In this document: piece by piece, positions 6,647 through 19,776 of the stretch
How the letters are laid out: each line of letters opens with the position of its first letter
Position numbering within the stretch: the first letter of the stretch is position 1
Assembly (NCBI GenBank): GCA_947304335.1
Contig: CAMZAW010000005.1
Span: 1-32,499 of the forward strand
Direction of reading: 5' to 3'
Length of the DNA: 32,499 nucleotides
Origin: an uncultured Candidatus Saccharibacteria bacterium
GTDB lineage: Bacteria; Patescibacteriota; Saccharimonadia; Saccharimonadales; Saccharimonadaceae
The notes under the pieces: generated by a model
What the model saw: the letters and a program-made list of their open reading frames with translations, nothing else
The model's database searches: none
What the model was told of the DNA's origin: nothing
Program-made: the position numbers and the translations under genes

Positions 6647-9600
6647 ATGCCAGAAGAGCTAGATGAGAATTCGAATACCCAAGAATCGGCAAACCAAGCG
6701 GTAGACCAACGGCCACTCGGTGCCAAGATACTAACAATATCTGGCTTTCGCGATCGGCAAAGCAATGTAACTAAGAGTGGCAATCACCTCAATATCGTCG
6801 ATTCGTCTTATGAACGCGCTAAGGCCGGTGGCGAAAAGCTCATCGGGCAAAAAGATGAACGTCGAAACGATGCATATCTTCAGCGTCTTAGTAGAATTAT
6901 CGAAAAAGGTGGCAATGAGCTCGAAAAGCAACTCTGGCGGCGATCCATTAATAATGATCTACTCGTAAAATACGAAAATATCACCGAATCATATTGGGAT
7001 GCCAAGCGCCAAGAACTTAGAGATAATCAGCTGGGAGGAGTTGAGCTAACTGAAAGCCTAAAAAAGCAGTACTGGCAAGAAGAGCGCAAGCTCCAGCAAC
7101 AATCTCTTGAAAAATGGGTTAATTATCTCGGCGACGAGAATTGCCCGTACCCACTATGGTTTAAGGTTTATGCATGGGACGGTATGACTAAAATGGGGGT
7201 TTATAACAAGGCTAAGGTTTGCTATGAAAAACGCAACGAAACAACTGTTGCCCCATATCCATACCCAGATGCAGAAGTCCTAGCTAAAACATTCGAGGTT
7301 GTAAATCAATACTTTGGCAACGGCCAAAAGGAATTCTTTACCGAGGAGGGGGAACGCAATATTCCGCTCGAAGAACTTGTGCGGACGGGAAATTTCGCCA
7401 AAATCTTTAACGGCATTCAGCGAGATATCGCTCCAATTTTGCAACCACCAGAAAACCCAGAAGAGGTTGATGGTGAATGGGTCGAATATGCCCTCGGCGA
7501 GGAAGACGACATTGCCCTCGCCGCCAGAGGTACTGGTTGGTGTGTGGCCACCCCAGCCGTAGGTAGACATTACCTTACTTATGGAAAATATGGCCACGTC
7601 AATTACGAAGATTCCGTTGATGGCCATGACGGGCTTAAATCGAAGTTTATCCTCTTTCATTTAAGAGATCCAGAAACTGGCAAATTCTCTAAGAGTGCCT
7701 GCGCTTCTATTCGCCTAGATTTAGACGGCAACGTTGTGGAAATTTCCGGCACAGAAAAAGGTCAGGCTCTTGCAGACTCCATTGTTCCAACCGTAGAAGA
7801 AAAAGCTAAATCCTTACCAGGCGGCGAAGAATTCTTGCCAAAATTCGCCGACAAAAACGCCCTAATCGAATTAGACCACAAGATGCAACGCGGGGAAGAT
7901 ATCACAAAAGAAGAACTACGCTTTATTTGGGAGTTAGATAGGCGAATTGAAACTCTTGATACCTATAATACCAACGACCCACGTATTGGGGAACTTCGTG
8001 AAAAATATAACTTAGAATATGCCTTTGAGGCAGGAATAAGAGTGGATGATATTAATAATCTAGTGTCTCACCTCGAAAGTGGCGATATTATCAACAATCT
8101 CGACACTCTTCTTGGCCATGACGCTGATATCGATAATCTAGTGTCTCACCTCGAAAGTAGCGATATTGCCAACAATCTCGACACTCTTCTTGGCCATGAC
8201 GCTGATGTTGATAATCTAGTGTCTCATCTCGAAGGTGGCGACATTATCAACAATCTCGACACCCTTCTTGGCCATGACGCTGATATCGATAATCTAGTGT
8301 CTCACCACCTCGAAAGTGGCGATATTGCCAGCAATCTCGACGCTCTTCTTAATCACGGCGCCAATATTGATAACTTAGTATCTAAGCTCCATAGCTACGA
8401 TGTTGCCAGCAACCTCGGCACTCTTCTTGGTCATGACGCCGATATTGATAACATAGTATCTAAGCTTGATAGCTACGATATTGCCAACAGTCTCGGCATT
8501 CTTCTTAAGTATGACGCCGATGTCAGTAATCTAGTGTCTCATCTCAAAAGTAGCGATATTGCCCGAAATCTCGACACTCTTCTTGGCCATGACGCTGATA
8601 TCGATAATCTAGTGTCTCACCTCAAAAGTAGCGATATTGCCAACAATCTCGATACCCTCATCAATCACGGCGCTAAAATTGATATCGACAACCTAGTGTC
8701 CAAGCTCGAGGGTTACCAGATTGCCCGCAACCTCGGCGCTCTTCTTAACCATGACGCCGATGTCAGTAATCTAGTGTCTCATCTCAAAAGTAGCGATATT
8801 GCCCGAAATCTCGACACTCTTCTTGGCCATGACGCTGATATCGATAATCTAGTGTCTCACCTCAAAAGTAGCGATATTGCCAACAATCTCGATACCCTCA
8901 TCAATCACGGCGCTAAAATTGATATCGACAACCTAGTGTCCAAGCTCGAGGGTTACCAGATTGCCCGCAACCTCGGCGCTCTTCTTAACCATGACGCCAA
9001 TATCGACAATCTAGTGTCCAATCTTTATAGCGACGATATTGTCCGCAATCTCGATACCCTCATCAACCACGGTGCTAAAATTGATATTGACAACCTAGTG
9101 TCCAATCTTTATAGCGACGATATTGCCCGCAATCTCGGTACTCTTCTTAAGCATGACGCCAACATTGATAACCTAGTGTCTCATCTCAAAAGTAGCGATA
9201 TTGCCAACAATCTTGATACCCTCATTAACCACGGTGCCAAAATTGATATTGACAATCTAGTGTCTCATCTCAAAAGTAGCGATATTGCCCGAAATCTCGG
9301 TACTCTTCTTAATCATGGTGCTAAAATTGATATTAATAATCTACTACTAGCATATAATTTCAGCAGCTACGATATTGCCAGTAGGCTCGACACTCTCCTT
9401 AATCACGGCGCCGATGTTAATATCCTTGTATCTAAGCTCGAGAGCTACCAGATTGCCAGCAGACTCGACACTCTCCTTAATCACGGCGCCGATGTTAATA
9501 TCCTTGTATCTAAACTCGAGAGTTATGATATTGCCTGCAATTTTGATATCATCATTAACCACGGCGCCAATATCGACATTGACAAACTAGTGTCTGAGCT

Positions 9601-10159
9601 CGATAGCTACGATATCGTCTACAATCTCGACACCCTCATTAGTCACGGCGTCAAAATTGATATTAATGACCTTGTATCTAAGCTCGATAGCGACGACATT
9701 GCCCGCAATCTCGGTACCCTCATCGACCACGGCGCCAATATCGACATTGACAAACTAGTGTCTGAGCTCGATAGCGACGATATTGCTCACAATCTCGATA
9801 TCCTCATCTATTATGGCGCTATAATTGACATCGACAAACTAGTATCTGAGCTCGGAAGTGGTACTATCGTCAACAATCTCGACACCCTTCTTCATTATGA
9901 CGCCGATATTGATAATCTAATGTCTAATCTCGATAGCGACGACATTGCCCGCAATCTCGACATTCTCATCGACCACGGCGCCAAAATTGATATTGATGAC
10001 CTAGTATCTAAGCTCGAGGACTACCAGATTGTTCGCAATCTCGATGCCCTCATCAACCATGGCGCTAAAATTGATATTAATGAACTAGTGTCTGATCTCG
10101 ATAGTAGAGATATTGCCGAAAATATCGACACTCTTCGCGCCCACGGTTGGAACGGTTAG
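6647..10159 (+). CDS. Giant solenoid-repeat protein: ~460-aa N-terminal region with GTGWCVA motif plus 26 copies of a 26/28-aa repeat
   Basis: Continuous 1170-aa ORF; repeat D-I-D-N-L-V-S-x-L-x-S-x-D-I-A-x-N-L-D-T-L-L-x-H-x-A counted by eye. Confidence 0.9.
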   Translation: MPEELDENSNTQESANQAVDQRPLGAKILTISGFRDRQSNVTKSGNHLNIVDSSYERAKAGGEKLIGQKDERRNDAYLQRLSRIIEKGGNELEKQLWRRSINNDLLVKYENITESYWDAKRQELRDNQLGGVELTESLKKQYWQEERKLQQQSLEKWVNYLGDENCPYPLWFKVYAWDGMTKMGVYNKAKVCYEKRNETTVAPYPYPDAEVLAKTFEVVNQYFGNGQKEFFTEEGERNIPLEELVRTGNFAKIFNGIQRDIAPILQPPENPEEVDGEWVEYALGEEDDIALAARGTGWCVATPAVGRHYLTYGKYGHVNYEDSVDGHDGLKSKFILFHLRDPETGKFSKSACASIRLDLDGNVVEISGTEKGQALADSIVPTVEEKAKSLPGGEEFLPKFADKNALIELDHKMQRGEDITKEELRFIWELDRRIETLDTYNTNDPRIGELREKYNLEYAFEAGIRVDDINNLVSHLESGDIINNLDTLLGHDADIDNLVSHLESSDIANNLDTLLGHDADVDNLVSHLEGGDIINNLDTLLGHDADIDNLVSHHLESGDIASNLDALLNHGANIDNLVSKLHSYDVASNLGTLLGHDADIDNIVSKLDSYDIANSLGILLKYDADVSNLVSHLKSSDIARNLDTLLGHDADIDNLVSHLKSSDIANNLDTLINHGAKIDIDNLVSKLEGYQIARNLGALLNHDADVSNLVSHLKSSDIARNLDTLLGHDADIDNLVSHLKSSDIANNLDTLINHGAKIDIDNLVSKLEGYQIARNLGALLNHDANIDNLVSNLYSDDIVRNLDTLINHGAKIDIDNLVSNLYSDDIARNLGTLLKHDANIDNLVSHLKSSDIANNLDTLINHGAKIDIDNLVSHLKSSDIARNLGTLLNHGAKIDINNLLLAYNFSSYDIASRLDTLLNHGADVNILVSKLESYQIASRLDTLLNHGADVNILVSKLESYDIACNFDIIINHGANIDIDKLVSELDSYDIVYNLDTLISHGVKIDINDLVSKLDSDDIARNLGTLIDHGANIDIDKLVSELDSDDIAHNLDILIYYGAIIDIDKLVSELGSGTIVNNLDTLLHYDADIDNLMSNLDSDDIARNLDILIDHGAKIDIDDLVSKLEDYQIVRNLDALINHGAKIDINELVSDLDSRDIAENIDTLRAHGWNG
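8511..8998 (+). repeat. Near-perfect 240-bp tandem duplication inside the repeat gene
   Basis: 8511-8758 is identical to 8751-8998 (period 240 bp = 80 codons = 26+26+28 aa). Confidence 0.95.
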
Positions 10160-10163
10160 AAAA

Positions 10164-11090
10164 CTATTTCACGAGCTGCATCAAAACCACGCCCACGACG
10201 GCGAGGGTAGTAGCAATCAAACGAATCTGCACCGCGCGTTTGTTGATTTTTTCGCGACCAAAGTTCGGCCACAAAATTGAAAAGATAATTCCGAATATAA
10301 ACACCAAAATCGGCTTAGCGGTCTTAATGATGGCTGGCGCGATGGCGATGGATGGCGCCAAAATCAGAGCGGTAAAGTAGCACGCGTCATAGCCAACGTA
10401 AAGCAAGTGGTCGATTATCATCGTAAACCAAAACTTCGGGCTGGTGTGGTTTTTGCGCCAAACGTGCAGCCAGCGCTCGCGCCATTTTTTCACAGCCAAA
10501 ATTTCTATAATATCGCCGATACCTTTGCCGATAAACAAATAAAACAGCATGGTTTCTGGTGTAACGCCGGCCCCAAATTTGGCTGTGAGCGTGTGGGCAA
10601 GTGCCGCAATCGTCACCTGCACCATTACAAAACCAGCGGTTTTGACAAGGTTGCCCTTGCTGCGTTTTTTAGAGGCAATGATAATTAATAGTGGCGCAGC
10701 GAGCACAATCAAAAATGCCGCAAGCTGCGCGCCGCCGATGTGTTCGCCGAGGATAAAACGGCCAAAAATTAAATAAAAGATCGGCGAAAATTGTTCGAGC
10801 AAAGTAACGTTCGTGGTGTCGTCTTTACTGAGCGCCATGTAATATGGAATGGAAGAAAGCGTCGCGATGATGCCGGACAGAACCAAAAATACCGCAATTA
10901 AAACCGGCACAGACTGCACTTCAAAGAGCAAAAAGATAGCTAGGGCCGTGAGTAAGTAGGCGCCGCCAAAGAAGATTTTTTGCGCCTGCGCGTGGCGGCC
11001 CTTAAAAATCGTATCGGTAATAAAGTTATCGAGGAACCCATAAAGCGACGACAGAACCGTAGCTACGCCAGTTAAAATCAACCAAATCAT
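10164..11090 (-). CDS. EamA/DMT-family transporter
   Basis: ORF 308 aa, ~10 hydrophobic helices; LLEQFSPIFYLIFGRFILGEHI typical of EamA. Confidence 0.78.
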   Translation of the reverse strand: MIWLILTGVATVLSSLYGFLDNFITDTIFKGRHAQAQKIFFGGAYLLTALAIFLLFEVQSVPVLIAVFLVLSGIIATLSSIPYYMALSKDDTTNVTLLEQFSPIFYLIFGRFILGEHIGGAQLAAFLIVLAAPLLIIIASKKRSKGNLVKTAGFVMVQVTIAALAHTLTAKFGAGVTPETMLFYLFIGKGIGDIIEILAVKKWRERWLHVWRKNHTSPKFWFTMIIDHLLYVGYDACYFTALILAPSIAIAPAIIKTAKPILVFIFGIIFSILWPNFGREKINKRAVQIRLIATTLAVVGVVLMQLVK

Positions 11091-12067
11091 GCGCCCGTCA
11101 CTCCTTCGAAAATAATAAATCCGTAGTAGACGGCAAAAGTCAGCAACATCAAAGCGCCTTCAAGGCGTGAAATTTTGCGATCGCGCCGCGTCATGATAAA
11201 GAGCAGAGCCGCAGAGCCAATCAGAAGTGCCAGGTCTACCATCTGGAAGCTACCTGGCGTCACGGTGCCAAAGATGATAATTGGCAGCGAAAGCACCACG
11301 CAAATATTAAAGATGTTGCTGCCGATAATGTTACCCACGATGAGGTCGGTTTCTTTGCGTCGCGCCGCCGTGATGGTAGTGATAAGCTCAGGTAGCGACG
11401 TACCAAATGCTACCACGGTGAGGGAAATCAAACGCTCCGAAATCCCCATGTTGCTGGCGATTCCAGTTGCGCCGTTTACAACGAGTTGGCTACCGCCAAT
11501 GATGCCGGCGAGGCCGAGAAAAGTCAAAAGGAAAGACTTGCCAAGTTTATACTGTGGCTTTTCTTGCTTTTTCGCCTTGGCATCGCGATTTTGCCTAGCC
11601 AGAGCAATCAAATAATAGAGAAAAATACTAAAGAACAGGAAACAAACGATGGCGTCTGCGCGTGTAATTTGGTTAAGCACGGCGTTACTCAACGTGGTAT
11701 CGAGAAATAGCACTACGAGCCCCGTCGAAATCAAAAGCAAAATCGGAATTTCCTTAATCACGGTGTTTTTCTTAACCACAATCGGGCAAATCACGGCACC
11801 GATTCCAAGCAGCAGCAGAATGTTCATAATGTTGCTACCAACCACGTTGCCAATCAGCATGTCGGTACTACCGGAGGCAAGGGAACTGATCGAAATGGCA
11901 AGCTCCGGTGCGCTAGTGCCAAAAGCGATAATCGTGAGACCAATCAGCATTTTGGACACTTTGAAATTCGCCGCAATCGACGACGCCCCCGAAATCAAAA
12001 TATCGGCACCCTTAATAAGGAGCACAAATCCTGCCACGAGCATCAATATCTGTAGAACTATGTCCAT
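11087..12067 (-). CDS. Calcium/sodium antiporter (CaCA family, YrbG-like)
   Basis: ORF 326 aa; two alpha-repeats IGLTIIAFGTSAPELAISI..GNVVGSNIMN and ISLTVVAFGTSLPELITTI..GNIIGSNIFN. Confidence 0.92.
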   Translation of the reverse strand: MDIVLQILMLVAGFVLLIKGADILISGASSIAANFKVSKMLIGLTIIAFGTSAPELAISISSLASGSTDMLIGNVVGSNIMNILLLLGIGAVICPIVVKKNTVIKEIPILLLISTGLVVLFLDTTLSNAVLNQITRADAIVCFLFFSIFLYYLIALARQNRDAKAKKQEKPQYKLGKSFLLTFLGLAGIIGGSQLVVNGATGIASNMGISERLISLTVVAFGTSLPELITTITAARRKETDLIVGNIIGSNIFNICVVLSLPIIIFGTVTPGSFQMVDLALLIGSAALLFIMTRRDRKISRLEGALMLLTFAVYYGFIIFEGVTGA

Positions 12068-12202
12068 TTTTCGTGTTTGTTTTTAGTTTTTACAAAAATA
12101 TCGTATCACACTTATGCTAATCTGTAAAGGGTTAGTAAAAGCATTTGTTGACAAAACATGTTATAATACGTAAAAAGCATAACAATTATAATTGAGGCGA
12201 CT

Positions 12203-13486
12203 ATGGAAAAGGGCCCACAAACACCGAAAACAACAGAAATGCCAGAAGCGGCAGCACAAAATAGTGTAGAGCAAAATTTTGCATGGAATGCGTTAGCTGA
12301 ATTAGCTAAAAACAACCGTCAGGATATCCAAACCGAGACTTCGTCTGAGTCGACGAACGAAATCGTGCCTTCCTATGCTGAGCCAGAAGTTAAACCAAGA
12401 CCAGAAACCCAGGAAGACCCAGAACTCCAGGAGCCAATTTTAGAAGACGATATTTCGTCGGAAGACGATGGCAGGCAAGAATATGTCGATGAGGAAGAAA
12501 CTGACAAAAAGGCTGAACAAGAAAAATCCGCTGAAATTGATTTACTCAAAGAATTCACCGAAGCAAAGGCCCTTGCTAATGAAGTTTCACGGGTCGAAGG
12601 GTATATAAACGATGCAGATGTAGCAAACTTTCTCATAGAATCGGGTCTAGAGTATGCTTCAAAAACATATGGCGCCAAGAAAGTGATGGATGCAGCGGTT
12701 AAAGGGCTCGACAACTTTACGCGCGAAAGAAAAAATGGTAATGGTGAAAACAGTTTTCGCAAAGATATAGACAGAACTATTAGTGGGATTTATAAAGAAA
12801 TCGAGCCGGATGCTGAAGCTAGAAAACAGTTTTTTGCACGTCAAATGGATGATTTTCTTATGGCGTTAGTCGGAGGTGACAAAAATGCCAAGCATAATAC
12901 TATCTCGGGCGCATCGATTGACGATGACGGCGAGGTTAAACTCCAAAGAAGCGGGTCTTCTGGTCAGCTTCTACAGTTGGGCGCATATGACGCCCTAATG
13001 TATCTTAGCAAGATAAACAAAGCCGTTAACGATCCGGATTCTAAGATTTTTGGCGATGTAACAATGGACGATTTTGCTGATAATAGTGAAGACTTAAATA
13101 ATGCCCTTCACAAGATCCAAAAGCATGTTGCGGAAGCAGCGGACGATGCACGCGATTCATTTAGGCGCATCGAGTTAGAAATCGATGCTAGACTTGATAC
13201 TTTCCGAGAGTCGATTACGCCAGATTCGAAAGATTTGAGAGAAGCTCAAAGAATTATTGCTAGCCTTAATTTCGCCGATCAAGACGTTTCTGATGCTGCA
13301 ATTGATTTCGAAAACAGACTTTATGATATTGAAAAAGAGCGTGATGAAGTCGTTGAGGCACAAGTTAAACAGAAAGAACTTGAATTATATGAGAGTATGA
13401 ATAGTTCGAAAGAAGAAGTAAAAGAACTTACCCAAAAAATGGATGGAATAATTGCGCACAAAGATTTTAAGCCCCTAGACTATTAA
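12203..13486 (+). CDS. Hypothetical acidic, probably coiled-coil cytoplasmic protein
   Basis: ORF 427 aa, E/D/K-rich, no recognised domain. Confidence 0.7.
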   Translation: MEKGPQTPKTTEMPEAAAQNSVEQNFAWNALAELAKNNRQDIQTETSSESTNEIVPSYAEPEVKPRPETQEDPELQEPILEDDISSEDDGRQEYVDEEETDKKAEQEKSAEIDLLKEFTEAKALANEVSRVEGYINDADVANFLIESGLEYASKTYGAKKVMDAAVKGLDNFTRERKNGNGENSFRKDIDRTISGIYKEIEPDAEARKQFFARQMDDFLMALVGGDKNAKHNTISGASIDDDGEVKLQRSGSSGQLLQLGAYDALMYLSKINKAVNDPDSKIFGDVTMDDFADNSEDLNNALHKIQKHVAEAADDARDSFRRIELEIDARLDTFRESITPDSKDLREAQRIIASLNFADQDVSDAAIDFENRLYDIEKERDEVVEAQVKQKELELYESMNSSKEEVKELTQKMDGIIAHKDFKPLDY

Positions 13487-13497
13487 TTAAACGCTTC

Positions 13498-13527
13498 TTG
13501 CCAAAAAATCAGAATCTGTGGTATAAT
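13498..13527 (+). promoter_or_regulatory. tRNA-Gly promoter
   Basis: TTGCCA - 18 bp - TATAAT, 10 nt before the tRNA 5' end. Confidence 0.6.
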
Positions 13528-13537
13528 AAGAACACAT

Positions 13538-13614
13538 GCGAATGTAGCTCAGTTGTTTAGAGCGCTTCCTTGCCAAGGAAGAGGTCGAGAGTTAGAGTCT
13601 CTTCATTCGCACCA
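13538..13614 (+). tRNA. tRNA-Gly (anticodon GCC), CCA encoded, atypical D/T loops
   Basis: gcgaatg/cattcgc acceptor, cttcc-ttgccaa-ggaag anticodon arm, T-loop ttagagt, D-loop agttgttta, ACCA. Confidence 0.88.
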
Positions 13615-13621
13615 CATCAAG

Positions 13622-13645
13622 AATGCTCCAAAAGAGCCTTTTTTG
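13622..13645 (+). terminator. Terminator after tRNA-Gly
   Basis: aatGCTCcaaaaGAGCcttttttgt. Confidence 0.7.
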
Positions 13646-13670
13646 TTGGCTAACTCTTAGGTCAAGCCAA

Positions 13671-13698
13671 CGAGAGTTAGAGGCGCTTCTACGCACCA
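13671..13698 (+). repeat. Partial copy of the tRNA-Gly 3' tail (T-arm to CCA)
   Basis: cgagagttagaggcgcttctacgcacca versus tRNA cgagagttagagtctcttcattcgcacca. Confidence 0.75.
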
Positions 13699-13705
13699 TT
13701 TTTGT

Positions 13706-13729
13706 AATGCTCCGTCGGAGCTTTTTTGT
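13706..13729 (+). terminator. Second terminator, paralogous to the one after tRNA-Gly
   Basis: aatGCTCCgtcGGAGCttttttgt. Confidence 0.75.
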
Positions 13730-13739
13730 GCCTCACACG

Positions 13740-13768
13740 TTGAACTTACGCTAAATCCGGTGTATAAT
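13740..13768 (+). promoter_or_regulatory. Promoter of lemA-htpX operon
   Basis: TTGAAC - 17 bp - TATAAT. Confidence 0.7.
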
Positions 13769-13794
13769 ATAACTATAAATAGGAGAATAAAAAA

Positions 13795-14364
13795 ATGCCA
13801 ACTTGGGCAATTGTCCTGTTGATAGTACTCGGCGTAATCCTACTTATCGCCATCATTATCGCAGGTATGTACAACGCATTAGTAAGATTAAACACTCGTG
13901 TAGACGAAGCATGGTCTGATATCACCGTGCAACTCAAACGTCGTGCGGATATGATTCCACAACTCGTCAACACCATCAAAGGCTATGCCAAACACGAAAC
14001 CGAAGCTATCAAACAAGTTTCCGAAGCTCGTGCTAAAATGATGGGCGCCAGAAGCGTCGCCAGCACCGCCGAAGCAGATCGCTCTATGCTTGGTGCACTT
14101 TCCCGCATCATGGCAATTTCTGAATCTTACCCAGATCTCAAAGCCGATAAAAACTTCCAACAGCTTCAAAATGCTATCGAAGACACCGAAAACAAAGTTC
14201 AAGCTTCTCGCCGCTTCTACAACGCCGGCGTCAAAGATCTTAACACTAGAATCGATGTTTTTCCATACAACGTTTTGTTCCATAAATTCAAAAAACGTGA
14301 ATTCTACAACGTAGACGATAAAGAATACGATCGCATCGAAAAAGCTCCAAACATTGAGTTCTAA
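13795..14364 (+). CDS. lemA: LemA family protein
   Basis: ORF 189 aa; N-terminal TM then YNALVRLNTRVDEAWSDITVQLKRRADMIPQLVNTIKGYAKHE. Confidence 0.93.
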   Translation: MPTWAIVLLIVLGVILLIAIIIAGMYNALVRLNTRVDEAWSDITVQLKRRADMIPQLVNTIKGYAKHETEAIKQVSEARAKMMGARSVASTAEADRSMLGALSRIMAISESYPDLKADKNFQQLQNAIEDTENKVQASRRFYNAGVKDLNTRIDVFPYNVLFHKFKKREFYNVDDKEYDRIEKAPNIEF

Positions 14365-14372
14365 GGAGCAAA

Positions 14373-15231
14373 ATGTACAAGCAAATCGCCGCAAACAAAC
14401 GAAAAACCGTTTATCTCATGATTGGTTTTGTCGTTTTTATTGCGGCGATTTCTTGCATTTTTGCCTGGTATTTTGGAGACTGGACCATCACGCTTTGGAC
14501 GCTTCTCATTTCGGTCGGCTACGCAGTTTTGCAGTATTTTCTTTCAAGTTCTCTAGCCACCACTATGGCAGGCGCTAAAGAAATTGAAAAAAAGGATTGC
14601 CCGCGACTTTACAATGCCGTGGAAAACTTAAGTATCACTACTGGCTTGCCGATGCCAAAAGTTTACATTGTAAATGATTCCGCACCAAACGCTTTTGCCA
14701 CTGGTCGCAATCCAAAAACCGCCATCGTGGCTGCCACCACCGGCCTGCTCGACATCATGGATGACAACGAGCTCACTGCAGTGATGGCGCACGAAATGTC
14801 GCACGTCAAAAACTACGACATCCGTGTTTCCACCATCGTTTTTGGTTTGGTTTGCGTAGTGGGTATGCTGGCCGATATTGCATCGCGCTTTCTATTTTAC
14901 GGTAGCCGCCGTCGCAACGAAGAGCGCAGCCCAGTGGGCGCAATTCTTATGATTGTTACCGCGATTCTTGCACCGATTTGTGCCGCTATGGCTCAAATGG
15001 CCGTTTCGCGCCAACGCGAATATTTGGCCGACGCATCCGCCGTCAACATTACGCGTTATCCAGAAGGCATGATTAATGCGCTCAAAAAATTACAAGCTCA
15101 CTCGCAGCCGATGAAAAGCCAAAACTCTGCCATGGCCCAAATGTATATCAATAATCCTTTGCGCAAAGGCTTTGTAAGCAGCTTATTTAGTACTCACCCA
15201 CCAATTGAAAAACGTATTGAAAGGCTCGAGC

Positions 15232-15251
<20 letters not shown>
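14373..15251 (+). CDS. htpX: Zinc metalloprotease HtpX (M48)
   Basis: ORF 292 aa; VMAHEMSHVKNYD, QREYLADA, STHPPIEKRIERL; SD AAGGAG. Confidence 0.93.
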
Positions 15252-18917
<3,666 letters not shown>

Positions 18918-18955
18918 AACTTTAGGATAGCACATCTTATCGCTCTCTTAAATTC

Positions 18956-18984
18956 TTGACTTTTAAGCGTAAGTGTGATATAAT
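18956..18984 (+). promoter_or_regulatory. Sigma70-type promoter for the two small ORFs
   Basis: TTGACT - 17 bp - TATAAT with TGTGA extension. Confidence 0.75.
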
Positions 18985-19030
18985 ATAAAGACAGGCCCTA
19001 TATTCCAAAAAAGAGGAGGTGCTTAGCGTA

Positions 19031-19492
19031 ATGAGCGAAGAGTATAGAATTAAAAAAGGCCCGAGTAATAGACAAATTATGGAGTCTTTCCATAGGACTA
19101 TCGGGTTGGAAGAAGCGAAAATCAAAGAGACTGGCGCGAGGGATGATGTAAACTTTACGCTTGTCGGAAAAGACGGCAAGACAGTAAAGTACTATGGGCA
19201 TGTAACGGGGGTCAGAGCTGCCAACAATAGTATTGTTGACCCCGAAGGAACGGCAGTTCTTTACGTCGAAGGAATTTTCCACGAGGACGGCGAGCCGTGG
19301 CCAAAGCATTTTATGGTCTTTGTCGATTATAACACAAGAGACAAGAAGAGAGCTTCAGGCCATGCAAGAATCTATAAAGGCCGGATTAAACCGGTCAGTC
19401 ATGCCCACAAGGCTAAGGATACAAGCGGCAAATCGTCCCAGAAAAGATGGCGTTACAAGAAGCCGTATAGAAAAGGAGGTGGCGCACATTGA
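19031..19492 (+). CDS. Small hypothetical protein with basic C-terminus
   Basis: ORF from GTG 19019; ATG at 19031 fits the AGGAGG SD (19013-19018) better. Confidence 0.7.
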   Translation: MSEEYRIKKGPSNRQIMESFHRTIGLEEAKIKETGARDDVNFTLVGKDGKTVKYYGHVTGVRAANNSIVDPEGTAVLYVEGIFHEDGEPWPKHFMVFVDYNTRDKKRASGHARIYKGRIKPVSHAHKAKDTSGKSSQKRWRYKKPYRKGGGAH

Positions 19493-19773
19493 GAATTTTT
19501 CTCAACTGCAGGGACAAGCCAATCGGTACCATCAGAGGTATCGCACGGCGAAAACAGCTCGACGTAGCTGATGTCATACTGCTACGCAAGGTCGTGGTAA
19601 ACGGAAACGGCGAAGATATGCGCCTAATCATTTGCTACGACTACAGCAAGCTGGAATTCGAAAAGCCAAACATTGTCAAGAACCGCGATAAGCAAAAAAT
19701 TGGTACTTATCAAGATGTTCGCCTGGACTGTGAGGAAGTTCGAGTCATCACGCTCGCTGACTATTATGCGTGA
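19489..19773 (+). CDS. Small hypothetical protein (94 aa)
   Basis: TTG start overlapping the preceding stop; strong SD AAAGGAGGT upstream. Confidence 0.65.
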   Translation: MRIFLNCRDKPIGTIRGIARRKQLDVADVILLRKVVVNGNGEDMRLIICYDYSKLEFEKPNIVKNRDKQKIGTYQDVRLDCEEVRVITLADYYA

Positions 19774-19776
19774 ATG

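Noticed and set aside
8040-10159. DNA-level repeats as CRISPR or mobile-element repeats
   Set aside because: They follow codon periodicity (78/84 bp) within one long ORF and encode protein repeats.
10159-10164. Missing terminator between convergent repeat-protein and EamA genes as a sign of assembly error
   Set aside because: Tight convergent packing also occurs at ligA/TRIC (11-bp overlap) and fits a compact genome.
13644-13681. H-type pseudoknot from GTTGGC/GCCAAC and CTAACTCT/AGAGTTAG
   Set aside because: Connecting loops of 0-1 nt make a full simultaneous pseudoknot sterically unlikely; treated as mutually exclusive hairpins.
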